The notes beneath the pieces were generated by a model. That model saw only the letters and a program-made list of their open reading frames with translations, ran no database searches and had not been told where the DNA came from. From Lachnospiraceae bacterium (GTDB taxonomy: Bacteria > Bacillota > Clostridia > Lachnospirales > Lachnospiraceae), in NCBI GenBank assembly GCA_022798035.1, contig JAAWLS010000052.1, positions 1 through 10,521 on the forward strand: a DNA stretch of 10,521 bases. The letters are read 5' to 3'. The translations under genes and the position numbers were made by a program. Below are positions 1-5,722 of the stretch, one piece after another (position 1 is the stretch's first letter; each line of letters starts with the position of its first letter).

Positions 1-6
1 GCTGAC

Positions 7-54
7 GCGACGCATTTGCGGCGCAGAATTTCGTAAAACGAAATTCCTTTTTAT
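7..54 (+). promoter_or_regulatory. Leader hairpins upstream of ribU; probable transcription attenuator
   Basis: A perfect 9-bp stem (GAATTTCGT at 26-34, ACGAAATTC at 38-46) with an AAA loop is followed by CTTTTTAT, the form of an intrinsic terminator. A second, GC-rich hairpin with one mismatch lies just before it (7-13 with 18-24). The terminator sits only 34 nt before the ribU start codon, so it is placed to attenuate rib expression. An FMN riboswitch is the usual controller of such operons and would lie upstream of base 1; its conserved aptamer is not visible here. The hairpin could instead end an unseen upstream gene. Confidence 0.55.
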
Positions 55-87
55 CTTAGAAATAACAATACAAAGGAGTGTTTCACT

Positions 88-717
88 ATGAGTACTATGA
101 ATACAGTAACTGCGGGAAAACAGGTCAAACAGAGAGATGTGTGGAAGATGACGATGACGGCTATGCTGTCTGCCATTGCTTTTGTGCTGATGTTTCTGGA
201 ATTTTCCGTACCGGTTATGCCCTCTTTTATCAAGATGGATTTGTCGGAGCTGCCGGCATTGATTGGAGCTTTCGCCATGGGTCCCGTCAGCGGAGTGATG
301 ATTTGTCTGATTAAGAATCTGCTGCACCTGTTTATGACTACTACCGGAGGCGTGGGAGAGTTCTCTAATTTTATTCTGGGAGCTTGTTTCGTTCTTCCGG
401 CAGGAATGATTTATCAGAAGTGGAAAAGCAAAAAGAGCGCTGTGGCAGGTGCTTTGACAGGCGCACTGCTGATGGCAGTGGTCAGCATTTTTTCTAATTA
501 TTTTATTGTGTATCCTGTGTATTACAATTTTATGCCGGAGGAAGTGGTTCTTGGGGCATACCAGATGATTTTTCCAGGAGTAAAAAATATATTGGAATCT
601 CTGATAGTGTTTAATGCACCATTTACATTTGTGAAAGGATTGTTCAGCGTGGCAGTTACACTCGCCATCTACAAACCTCTCTCCCCATTTTTAAAAGGTG
701 CTTATCGGAAACAGTGA
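88..717 (+). CDS. ribU: Riboflavin ECF transporter, substrate-binding S component RibU
   Basis: A 209-residue, very hydrophobic protein that fits RibU, the membrane S component that captures riboflavin and docks on the shared energy-coupling module (EcfT with two EcfA ATPases, not in this window). After a short charged cytoplasmic N-terminus, the first membrane segment (about residues 25-43) contains an AxxxA pattern (AMLSAIA) of the kind S components use to contact EcfT. The stretch with FLEFSVPVMPSF and KMDLSELPALIGAF, followed by GPVSGVMICLIKNLLH, is characteristic of RibU. About six membrane segments are apparent, which is normal for the family. The start at 88 has AAAGGAGTG upstream with good spacing. 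Its stop overlaps the ribosome binding site of ribD, so uptake and synthesis genes are co-transcribed. I saw no truncation. Confidence 0.93.
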   Translation: MSTMNTVTAGKQVKQRDVWKMTMTAMLSAIAFVLMFLEFSVPVMPSFIKMDLSELPALIGAFAMGPVSGVMICLIKNLLHLFMTTTGGVGEFSNFILGACFVLPAGMIYQKWKSKKSAVAGALTGALLMAVVSIFSNYFIVYPVYYNFMPEEVVLGAYQMIFPGVKNILESLIVFNAPFTFVKGLFSVAVTLAIYKPLSPFLKGAYRKQ

Positions 718-727
718 GGAATGAAAT

Positions 728-1897
728 ATGCAGCAGACAGAGAGAAAGACACCGGAAGACTACATGCGGCAGGTGATTGCACTGGCAAAAAAAGGCGAGG
801 GGCAGGTATCACCGAATCCTATGGTAGGCTGTCTGGTGGTAAAAGATGGAAAAATAATTGCCAGCGGTTACCATGAGCGGTACGGGGGATTTCATGCGGA
901 GCGCAACGCGCTGCAAAACTGCAGGGAGGATACGGAAGGGGCTGAACTGTATGTGAATCTGGAGCCCTGCTGCCATTACGGCAAGACGCCGCCCTGTACG
1001 GAGATTATCATAGAAAAGAAAATAAAAAAAGTCTACGTAGGCTGTCTGGATTCCAATCCGAAGGTGGCAGGAAAAGGCGTGGAAATACTGCGGGAGCAGG
1101 GAATATTGGTGGAAACCGGGATTCTGGAACAGGAGTGCAGAGCATTAAATGAAGTGTTTTTTCACTATATGGAACACCATATGCCATTTCTGGCTATGAA
1201 GTATGCTATGACGCTGGATGGAAAAATTGCCTGTGAAAACGGAGATTCCAAATGGGTTACTGGAGAGGAAGCAAGAGCGTATGTTCAGTGTCTCCGCAAT
1301 CGTTATCGGGGAATTATGGCAGGCATTCAGACGGTGCTTGCAGACGACCCTATGCTGAACTGTCGTATGGAAGGAGGCCGCAGTCCCGTGCGGATTATCT
1401 GTGATTCCAGACTGCGGATTCCCCTGGACAGCCAGATTGTAAAAACTGCAGCTCAGATAGAGACGATTGTCGCCTGGAATCGGGAGAGGGCAGAAAAAGA
1501 CAAAGGGCAGGGGCCTTTGGATGAAATTTTGAGAGAACTAACAGACAGAGGCGTCATTTTGATGGATGCCCCGGCGAGAGAACGAGACGGCATGCTGCAG
1601 TTGGATTTGGGCTGTCTGATGCAGAAATTGGCAGAGAGAGGCATTGACAGCATTCTGCTGGAAGGCGGAGGGACACTGAACGCTTCCATTTTAAGAGAAG
1701 GTCTGGTACAGCGGATTTACGCTTTTGTGGCGCCGAAACTGGTGGCCGGAGCTAAGGCAAAGTCTCCGGTGGAAGGCGTTGGAATTTCCCGGATGAGAGA
1801 CGCTGTTTTGCTTCAGGAGACAGAGACAACCATGTATGGAAAAGATATATGCATTACAGGCAGGATTGGAGGAAAAGAGTGTTTACCGGAATTGTAG
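728..1897 (+). CDS. ribD: Bifunctional diaminohydroxyphosphoribosylaminopyrimidine deaminase / 5-amino-6-(5-phosphoribosylamino)uracil reductase RibD
   Basis: This cytoplasmic enzyme carries out two successive riboflavin steps: deamination of the pyrimidine produced from GTP by cyclohydrolase II, then NADPH-dependent reduction of the ribose to a ribityl chain. The N-terminal deaminase domain (about residues 9-150) shows the zinc site as HAERNAL and PCCHYGKTPPC, which supply the His, the catalytic Glu and the two Cys ligands. The C-terminal reductase domain (about 155-385) shows KYAMTLDGKIA, DSKWVTGEEAR, ADDPMLNCR and the nucleotide-binding ILLEGGGTLN. The length of 389 residues is slightly above the usual 360-370. 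The start at 728 uses a GTGAGGA ribosome binding site lying across the ribU stop codon. The 3' end overlaps the ribE start by 19 nt, which suggests translational coupling. Confidence 0.95.
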   Translation: MQQTERKTPEDYMRQVIALAKKGEGQVSPNPMVGCLVVKDGKIIASGYHERYGGFHAERNALQNCREDTEGAELYVNLEPCCHYGKTPPCTEIIIEKKIKKVYVGCLDSNPKVAGKGVEILREQGILVETGILEQECRALNEVFFHYMEHHMPFLAMKYAMTLDGKIACENGDSKWVTGEEARAYVQCLRNRYRGIMAGIQTVLADDPMLNCRMEGGRSPVRIICDSRLRIPLDSQIVKTAAQIETIVAWNRERAEKDKGQGPLDEILRELTDRGVILMDAPARERDGMLQLDLGCLMQKLAERGIDSILLEGGGTLNASILREGLVQRIYAFVAPKLVAGAKAKSPVEGVGISRMRDAVLLQETETTMYGKDICITGRIGGKECLPEL

Positions 1898-2526
1898 AAG
1901 AGATAGGAAAGATTTGTGAAATAAAAAAGGGCTCCCTTTCTGCAGAAATAAAAATTCAGTGCAGGAAAGTGCTGGAAGGAACAAAGGTGGGAGACAGCAT
2001 TGCAGTCAATGGAATCTGTCTGACGGTGACTTCTCTGTCAGGAGATGGTTTTACGGCAGACGTGATGGCAGAGACTATGCGGCGCAGCAGCTTGTCAGAT
2101 TTGAAGGTCCCGGGAGCTGTCAATCTGGAGCGGGCCATGGCCGCAGACGGCAGATTTCACGGCCATATCGTTTCCGGTCATATTGACGGAACCGGACAGG
2201 TAACTGGAATCCGCCAGGAAGAAAATGCAGTCTGGTATACGATTGCGGCAGATGAAAGACTTCTTGGCTATATTGTAGAGAAGGGTTCTGTGGCTTTGGA
2301 TGGAATCAGTCTTACCGTGGCAAAAGTGACGGCCAAAGATTTTCAGGTATCTGTGATACCTCACACCAGGCAGGAAACTTCCCTTACGGAGAAACAGGCA
2401 GGAAGCCTTGTGAATGTTGAATGCGACATGATAGGAAAATACGTGGAAAAACTTTTGCACGGCGCAAAAGAGGAGAAAGAGAGCAGCATTACAGAAGGAT
2501 TTTTGATGGAGCACGGATTTCTGTAA
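1879..2526 (+). CDS. ribE: Riboflavin synthase, alpha subunit
   Basis: Catalyses the last step of the pathway, dismutation of two 6,7-dimethyl-8-ribityllumazine molecules to riboflavin and the pyrimidine intermediate. The protein has 215 residues, normal for the family, and consists of two homologous beta-barrel repeats. The first begins with the hallmark FTGIVEEIG and contains GDSIAVNGICLTVT; the second contains SGHIDGTGQV, GSVALDGISLTV and VIPHTRQETSL, ending with the trimerisation helix VECDMIGKYVEKLL. I choose the GTG at 1879 because family members begin M-F-T-G and because GGAGG (1868-1872) lies 6 nt before it. An in-frame ATG at 1849 would add 10 unrelated residues. The first 19 nt overlap ribD. 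The gene is called ribC in some Gram-positive bacteria. Confidence 0.94.
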   Translation: MFTGIVEEIGKICEIKKGSLSAEIKIQCRKVLEGTKVGDSIAVNGICLTVTSLSGDGFTADVMAETMRRSSLSDLKVPGAVNLERAMAADGRFHGHIVSGHIDGTGQVTGIRQEENAVWYTIAADERLLGYIVEKGSVALDGISLTVAKVTAKDFQVSVIPHTRQETSLTEKQAGSLVNVECDMIGKYVEKLLHGAKEEKESSITEGFLMEHGFL

Positions 2527-2556
2527 ATGACGTGCCGGGAAAGGAAGTAAAGAAAT

Positions 2557-3762
2557 ATGAGCAAGAAAATTGACACCGTAGAGCAGGCAATAGAAGATAT
2601 CCGGCAAGGAAAAATTGTGATTGTGATTGACGATTCAGATAAAGAATGCGAGGGAGATTTTGTCTGCGGAGCAGAATTTGCCACACCAGAAAATATAAAC
2701 TTTATGGCGATTCACGGAAGAGGATTGATTTCGATGCCGATGGGAAGGGAGCTCTGTCAGCAGCTGGGATTAAAACAGATGGTGGAGCCCAGCATGAGCA
2801 ATGAACAGATTGCATTTACCGTGTCCATTGACGGAATTCACACAGATACAGGAATTTCGGCTTTTGAGCGTTCCGAGACGGCGCTGGCAACTGTCCGGGA
2901 GGGAGCGAAGCCGGAAGATTTCAGACGGCCGGGCCATATGTTTCCGCTGGAAGCCAGAGAGGGCGGCGTGCTAAAACGTACAGGGCATACGGAGGCCACA
3001 GTGGATTTATCAGTGCTTGCCGGACTAAAACCATGCGGACTGTGCTGTGAAATCATGCAGGAAGACGGAACGATGATGCATACGGAGCGTCTGCTGGAAT
3101 TGGCAGAAGAGCACAAGTTGACCGTTATCACAGTGGCAGATTTGGTTCGTTACCGGATGGACCGGGAGAGCCTGGTACAGCAGGAAGCCCATGCAAAAAT
3201 GCCTACCAGATATGGGGAATTTGAAATTTATGGATATGTAAATAAATTAAACGGGGAACATCACGTTGCGCTGGTGATGGGAGATGTCGCCAACGGTGAG
3301 CCGGTGCTGTGCCGTGTCCACTCAGAATGCTTGACTGGTGATGTGTTCGGTTCCGGACGCTGTGACTGCGGAGAGCAGCTGGATGCGGCTATGAAAGCCA
3401 TTGCCGAGGAAGGCAGAGGGATTCTTCTGTACATGCGTCAGGAGGGCCGGGGAATCGGCCTCATCAATAAATTAAAGGCCTATGAACTGCAGGAACAGGG
3501 ATTTGATACAGTGGAAGCCAATGTGAAGCTGGGATTTGCTCCGGATTTGAGAGATTATGGAATTGGAGCTCAGATTCTGCACGACCTTGGAGTGGAAAAA
3601 CTCCGCCTGCTGACAAACAATCCCAAGAAGATTGCAGGATTGTCTGGGTACGGAATTTCCATTGAAGAGCGTGTTTCTATTCAGATGCCGGCCAAAAAGA
3701 CAGACGTATTCTACTTAAAAACAAAACAGGATAAAATGCAGCATATGACAAATTATGATTGA
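2557..3762 (+). CDS. ribBA: Bifunctional 3,4-dihydroxy-2-butanone-4-phosphate synthase / GTP cyclohydrolase II RibBA
   Basis: A fusion of the two entry enzymes of the pathway. The N-terminal RibB domain (about residues 1-200) converts ribulose 5-phosphate to 3,4-dihydroxy-2-butanone 4-phosphate and shows the acidic metal site [11 protein letters not shown] plus [24 protein letters not shown] in two adjoining blocks. The C-terminal RibA domain (about 205-395) opens GTP with loss of formate. It has the zinc cluster in [17 protein letters not shown] (three Cys), the catalytic [10 protein letters not shown] and the terminal LLTNNPKKI. The acidic loop reads DKECEGDF where most homologues have DRENEGD(L/F), a mild variation that keeps the Glu and Asp ligands. 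The length of 401 residues is typical. AAGGAAG (2541-2547) lies 9 nt before the ATG, and the gene follows ribE by 30 nt in the same operon. Confidence 0.95.
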   Translation: MSKKIDTVEQAIEDIRQGKIVIVIDDSDKECEGDFVCGAEFATPENINFMAIHGRGLISMPMGRELCQQLGLKQMVEPSMSNEQIAFTVSIDGIHTDTGISAFERSETALATVREGAKPEDFRRPGHMFPLEAREGGVLKRTGHTEATVDLSVLAGLKPCGLCCEIMQEDGTMMHTERLLELAEEHKLTVITVADLVRYRMDRESLVQQEAHAKMPTRYGEFEIYGYVNKLNGEHHVALVMGDVANGEPVLCRVHSECLTGDVFGSGRCDCGEQLDAAMKAIAEEGRGILLYMRQEGRGIGLINKLKAYELQEQGFDTVEANVKLGFAPDLRDYGIGAQILHDLGVEKLRLLTNNPKKIAGLSGYGISIEERVSIQMPAKKTDVFYLKTKQDKMQHMTNYD

Positions 3763-3815
3763 TGATTCAAATGCTGAACTATTATAAAACTATGAAAAGA
3801 AAAGAGGAAAAAAAC

Positions 3816-4283
3816 ATGAGAGTATTAGAAGGAAATGTAGTAGCAAAAGGAACAAAAATCGGAATCGTTGCAGCCAGATTTAATGAGTTTATCGTATCAA
3901 AATTGGTGGGCGGCGCACAGGATGCTTTAATCCGCCATGGAGTAAATGACGACGACATTACCTTGGTATGGGTTCCTGGTTCTTTTGAGATTCCTTTGGC
4001 AGCACAGAAGATGGCGGAGACAGGCAGGTATGACGCAGTGATTTGCCTGGGTGCAGTTATCAAAGGGGCTACCGACCACTATGACTATGTGTGTGCAGAA
4101 GTCAGCAAAGGAGTGGCGGCAGTAGGACTAAAGACAGAGCTTCCAGTTATTTTTGGAATCGTTACAACTGATAATATTGAACAGGCAATTGAGCGTGCTG
4201 GAACAAAAGCCGGAAACAAAGGATATGATGCGGCATGCACGGCAATCGAGATGGTAAATCTGATGAAGAATATCAGCCATTAA
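3816..4283 (+). CDS. ribH: 6,7-dimethyl-8-ribityllumazine synthase (riboflavin synthase beta subunit)
   Basis: Condenses the RibD product (after dephosphorylation) with the RibB product to give lumazine, the substrate of riboflavin synthase; family members build 60-subunit capsids or pentamers. The protein is 155 residues, the normal length. Recognisable blocks are the N-terminal [15 protein letters not shown], the substrate loop [20 protein letters not shown] with the catalytic His, and [17 protein letters not shown]. The ATG at 3816 is chosen over an upstream in-frame ATG (3759) because the family begins close to this residue and AGAGG (3803-3807) is correctly spaced. It is the last gene of the rib unit and is followed by a strong terminator. 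Confidence 0.95.
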   Translation: MRVLEGNVVAKGTKIGIVAARFNEFIVSKLVGGAQDALIRHGVNDDDITLVWVPGSFEIPLAAQKMAETGRYDAVICLGAVIKGATDHYDYVCAEVSKGVAAVGLKTELPVIFGIVTTDNIEQAIERAGTKAGNKGYDAACTAIEMVNLMKNISH

Positions 4284-4310
4284 TATACGCATCCACATAC
4301 AGAAAATAAG

Positions 4311-4352
4311 AAACAGGAAGATATCCTAATTGGGGATATCTTCCTGTTTTTT
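4311..4352 (+). terminator. Rho-independent terminator of the rib operon
   Basis: A perfect 16-bp stem (4311-4326 with 4334-4349) closes a 7-nt loop and ends in a run of T (4347-4352). It lies 27 nt after the ribH stop codon. Read on the minus strand it still forms the stem but has only a weak T-tract, so it may also hinder transcription coming from the invertible segment. Confidence 0.9.
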
Positions 4353-4368
4353 GATACATAATAAAAAA

Positions 4369-4395
4369 TGCAACATTTCTTACAAAAATGTTGCA
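4369..4395. repeat. Left inverted recombination site of the invertible segment
   Basis: The site consists of arm TGCAACATTT, spacer CTTACAA and arm AAATGTTGCA. The two 10-bp arms are exact inverted copies, the layout of a tyrosine-recombinase core site. Its reverse complement matches the site at 5158-5184 at 26 of 27 positions, including the asymmetric 7-bp spacer, and the similarity stops at the site edges. Four flanking A/T pairs (4365-4368 with 4396-4399) lengthen this copy's stem to 14 bp. Read on the minus strand the stem runs straight into six T residues, making an intrinsic terminator for leftward transcription. Confidence 0.85.
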
Positions 4396-4415
4396 TTTTC
4401 TTCGCTACACTTCTT

Positions 4416-4442
4416 ATATCGGAAAGTATCTGGAAAATATTA
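4416..4442 (-). promoter_or_regulatory. Sigma-28 (SigD/FliA)-like promoter inside the invertible segment, facing the left site
   Basis: On the minus strand the element reads TAAT (4442-4439), 15 nt of spacer, then TCCGATAT (4423-4416). This matches 10 of 12 bases of the Gram-positive SigD consensus TAAA-N15-GCCGATAT. Transcription would start near 4409, about 13 bp inside the left site, heading outward. In the present orientation it meets the hairpin plus T-run of the left site. After inversion it would lead into csrA and flagellin. An overlapping SigA-type candidate also fits on the same strand (TTGTAA at 4465-4460, 17 nt, TAATAT at 4442-4437), so the sigma factor is not certain. Confidence 0.6.
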
Positions 4443-4561
4443 CCCCTGATTTTATTTTTTTACAAATCATAACGATTTATCTCATGAAAATAACAATTTG
4501 TTTATTTTCAAATAAATGTGAATGCTCTGAATTGCTATTTTCAGGGAGTTTTGAATCGTTA

Positions 4562-5140
4562 CTACAAATTAATTTTCATAAAGATAGAATCCCGTTCATC
4601 CTGCTCAATGCCCAAATATTTCTTTGTTACGCAGTAGGAGGAATGATTAAACACATCCATCAAAAGAGCAGGAGGGACGCCTTGCTTCCAGGCATGGTAG
4701 CCAAAAGTTTTGCGCAAGGAGTGACAGCTGATATGCGAGGCATGCAGCGTTTCCTCCGCAGCTTTTTTCATAATACGGAAGGCTTGGGAGCGGCTTAATG
4801 GCACGGAGTAATCTGTCGTCTTTGTGAAGATATAATTCTGAGGAGCTGGATTACGGGTGTCTTTATAGAGTTCCAGCGTTTGTTTTAAGTGGTGGTTTAA
4901 GGCCACGGTGTTTTGTTTTCCTGTCTTTTTTTCTGTGACAGATAAATGTTCATGAAAATGCTTTTCTTTAAAATCATACACATCTTCCCAAGTTAGATTC
5001 AGAATATCGCTGATGCGGAGCGCAGTGTTGAGTCCAAATACAATCAAGGTGTAGTTTCTGAGATTTGGATGAGCGCTTTGATAGTAATTTAAAAATTTCC
5101 TTAAGTCTTCTTTTTTGCGAATTGGCTGTGTTGTTCCCAT
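4562..5140 (-). CDS. Short FimB/XerD-like tyrosine recombinase (predicted DNA invertase)
   Basis: A 192-residue site-specific recombinase that is essentially only a catalytic domain plus a short N-terminal helix region, as in FimB and FimE (about 200 residues) and unlike phage integrases (about 300-400). All active-site residues are visible: Arg42 in TALRISDIL, a beta-hairpin Lys (72 or 75) in TEKKTGK, His140 and Arg143 in CHSLRKT, His166 in FNHSSY, and the nucleophile Tyr175 in TKKYLG. I choose the ATG at 5140 because GGAGGA (5153-5148) precedes it by 7 nt; the longer open frame back to 5215 would run through the repeat. The right site begins only 18 bp upstream of the start codon, so its promoter must lie in or beyond the repeat. 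It runs opposite to all flanking genes. The likely job is inverting the segment that encodes it. Confidence 0.88.
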   Translation of the reverse strand: MGTTQPIRKKEDLRKFLNYYQSAHPNLRNYTLIVFGLNTALRISDILNLTWEDVYDFKEKHFHEHLSVTEKKTGKQNTVALNHHLKQTLELYKDTRNPAPQNYIFTKTTDYSVPLSRSQAFRIMKKAAEETLHASHISCHSLRKTFGYHAWKQGVPPALLMDVFNHSSYCVTKKYLGIEQDERDSIFMKINL

Positions 5141-5157
5141 ATTTTGTTCCTCCATTC

Positions 5158-5184
5158 TGCAACATTTTTGTAAGAAGTGTTGCA
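5158..5184. repeat. Right inverted recombination site of the invertible segment
   Basis: The site consists of arm TGCAACATTT, spacer TTGTAAG and arm AAGTGTTGCA. The spacer is the exact reverse complement of the left-site spacer, and the whole site differs from the inverted left site at one base, the G at 5177. It lies between the recombinase start and csrA, ending 64 bp before the csrA start codon. Unlike the left site, the bases following it on the plus strand (AAAAGTC) are not a T-run, so a transcript crossing it toward csrA should not be terminated there. Confidence 0.85.
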
Positions 5185-5248
5185 AAAGTCTTTGGTAAAA
5201 GTTGATAGATAACACGGGGATGCCGGGAAGTAAAACAGGAGGTTTATG

Positions 5249-5560
5249 ATGTTGAAATTATCCGTAAAGCCAGGAGAGTATGTCTTAATCGGCGAGGAGA
5301 TTAAGGTGGTGTTTACCGGGGGCAGTTCCAGTAATCTGCGGATTCTGGTAGAGGCTCCTAAAGATTATAACATTGTACGGAGCGGGGCGCTGGAGCGATA
5401 TGGAATGGCGGCAGACCCGGGCAATGAGGTGAAGTATCACAGAGAACGGGAGCTTTCGCCGGAGGCAAAAGAGCAAATCAAATCCATTCTCATGGCGGAG
5501 CGAAAGCGGGCGCGGAGAGAGGAACGGGCAAAAGATGCAAAGGTGAAATACGGAATGTAA
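5249..5560 (+). CDS. csrA: CsrA-family RNA-binding translational regulator with a charged C-terminal extension
   Basis: CsrA dimers bind GGA motifs in mRNA leaders and, in Firmicutes, repress translation of flagellin. Residues 1-50 align without gaps to classic CsrA: LKLSVKPGEYVLIG at the start, then RILVEAPKD at 31-39 and Arg44, a key RNA-contact residue. Two things are unusual. Position 6, normally an RNA-contacting Arg (LSRKPGE), is Val here. The protein is also 103 residues long against the usual 60-75, with a Lys/Arg/Glu-rich predicted helical tail from about residue 60. I choose the ATG at 5249 over 5246 because AGGAGG (5237-5242) gives 6-nt spacing and the protein then begins M-L like its family. 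It lies 162 nt before flagellin. Its partner fliW is not in the window. Confidence 0.85.
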   Translation: MLKLSVKPGEYVLIGEEIKVVFTGGSSSNLRILVEAPKDYNIVRSGALERYGMAADPGNEVKYHRERELSPEAKEQIKSILMAERKRARREERAKDAKVKYGM

Positions 5561-5646
5561 CTTATCCGAAGGTAATAACGCAGAAAAGCCGGTCAGACTG
5601 TGGAAGCAATAAAGTCATGCGGGCGCTGCTTATTATAAAAAATATG

Positions 5647-5715
5647 CGCTTCCTCAAAGGAGCGGAAACCTCTGCAAACGGATTTGCGGAGCGAAAAACC
5701 ATAACACAAGGAGGA
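5647..5715 (+). promoter_or_regulatory. Flagellin 5' leader with predicted CsrA binding sites
   Basis: The mRNA leader holds a bulged hairpin (5647-5654 with 5658-5664). It is followed by a 9-bp hairpin (5670-5678 with 5683-5691, one wobble pair) whose 4-nt loop is CGGA, so a GGA triplet is displayed at the apex. The Shine-Dalgarno region ACAAGGAGG (about 5706-5713) is a second GGA site of the ACANGGA type. An upstream hairpin site plus a site on the Shine-Dalgarno is the arrangement described for CsrA control of hag in Bacillus subtilis. The adjacent csrA gene supports this reading, but binding is inferred from sequence only. Confidence 0.6.
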
Positions 5716-5722
5716 AAATATT

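Larger units (their letters stand above)
4369..5184. mobile_element. Predicted invertible DNA segment carrying its own tyrosine recombinase and an outward SigD-like promoter
   Basis: An 816-bp segment lies between two inverted 27-bp recombinase-type sites. It contains one complete gene, for a short tyrosine recombinase, and about 165 bp of AT-rich non-coding DNA with a flagellar-type promoter facing out across the left site. Because the spacers of the two sites are in opposite orientation, recombination between them would invert the segment and not excise it. Inversion would place the promoter next to csrA and flagellin. Comparable logic is known for FimB/FimE and fimS in Escherichia coli, and for the RecV-dependent flagellar switch of Clostridioides difficile. 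Inversion itself is inferred. The alternative is a small recombinase-bearing mobile element with terminal repeats. Confidence 0.78.

Noticed and set aside
1..87. FMN riboswitch aptamer inside the window
   Set aside because: None of the conserved aptamer blocks is present in the 87 bases before ribU; only hairpins are seen.
3759..3815. Longer N-terminus for ribH
   Set aside because: The extra 19 codons do not resemble the family, and the ATG at 3816 has its own ribosome binding site.
4311..4399. Repeated hairpins as a CRISPR array or tRNA
   Set aside because: There is no regularly spaced direct repeat with unique spacers and no cloverleaf; the hairpins are a terminator and a recombination site. 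No tRNA, rRNA or CRISPR was seen elsewhere.
4437..4465. SigA promoter TTGTAA-N17-TAATAT as the main promoter of the invertible segment
   Set aside because: It matches only 4 of 6 bases in each box and overlaps the better SigD-like element; kept as an alternative, not a separate feature.
4388..4798. Plus-strand reading frame of 136 codons overlapping the recombinase
   Set aside because: It begins in the repeat, lies antisense to a gene with a full catalytic set, and has no recognisable domain or ribosome binding site.
5141..5215. Upstream extension of the recombinase through the right repeat
   Set aside because: GGAGGA with 7-nt spacing favours the ATG at 5140, and the extension is just translated repeat.
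5610..5635. Fixed sigma-28 promoter for flagellin (TAAA, 14 nt, GCTTATTA)
   Set aside because: Only 5 of 8 bases of the -10 element match and the spacing is one short; too weak to call, though a fixed promoter here cannot be excluded.
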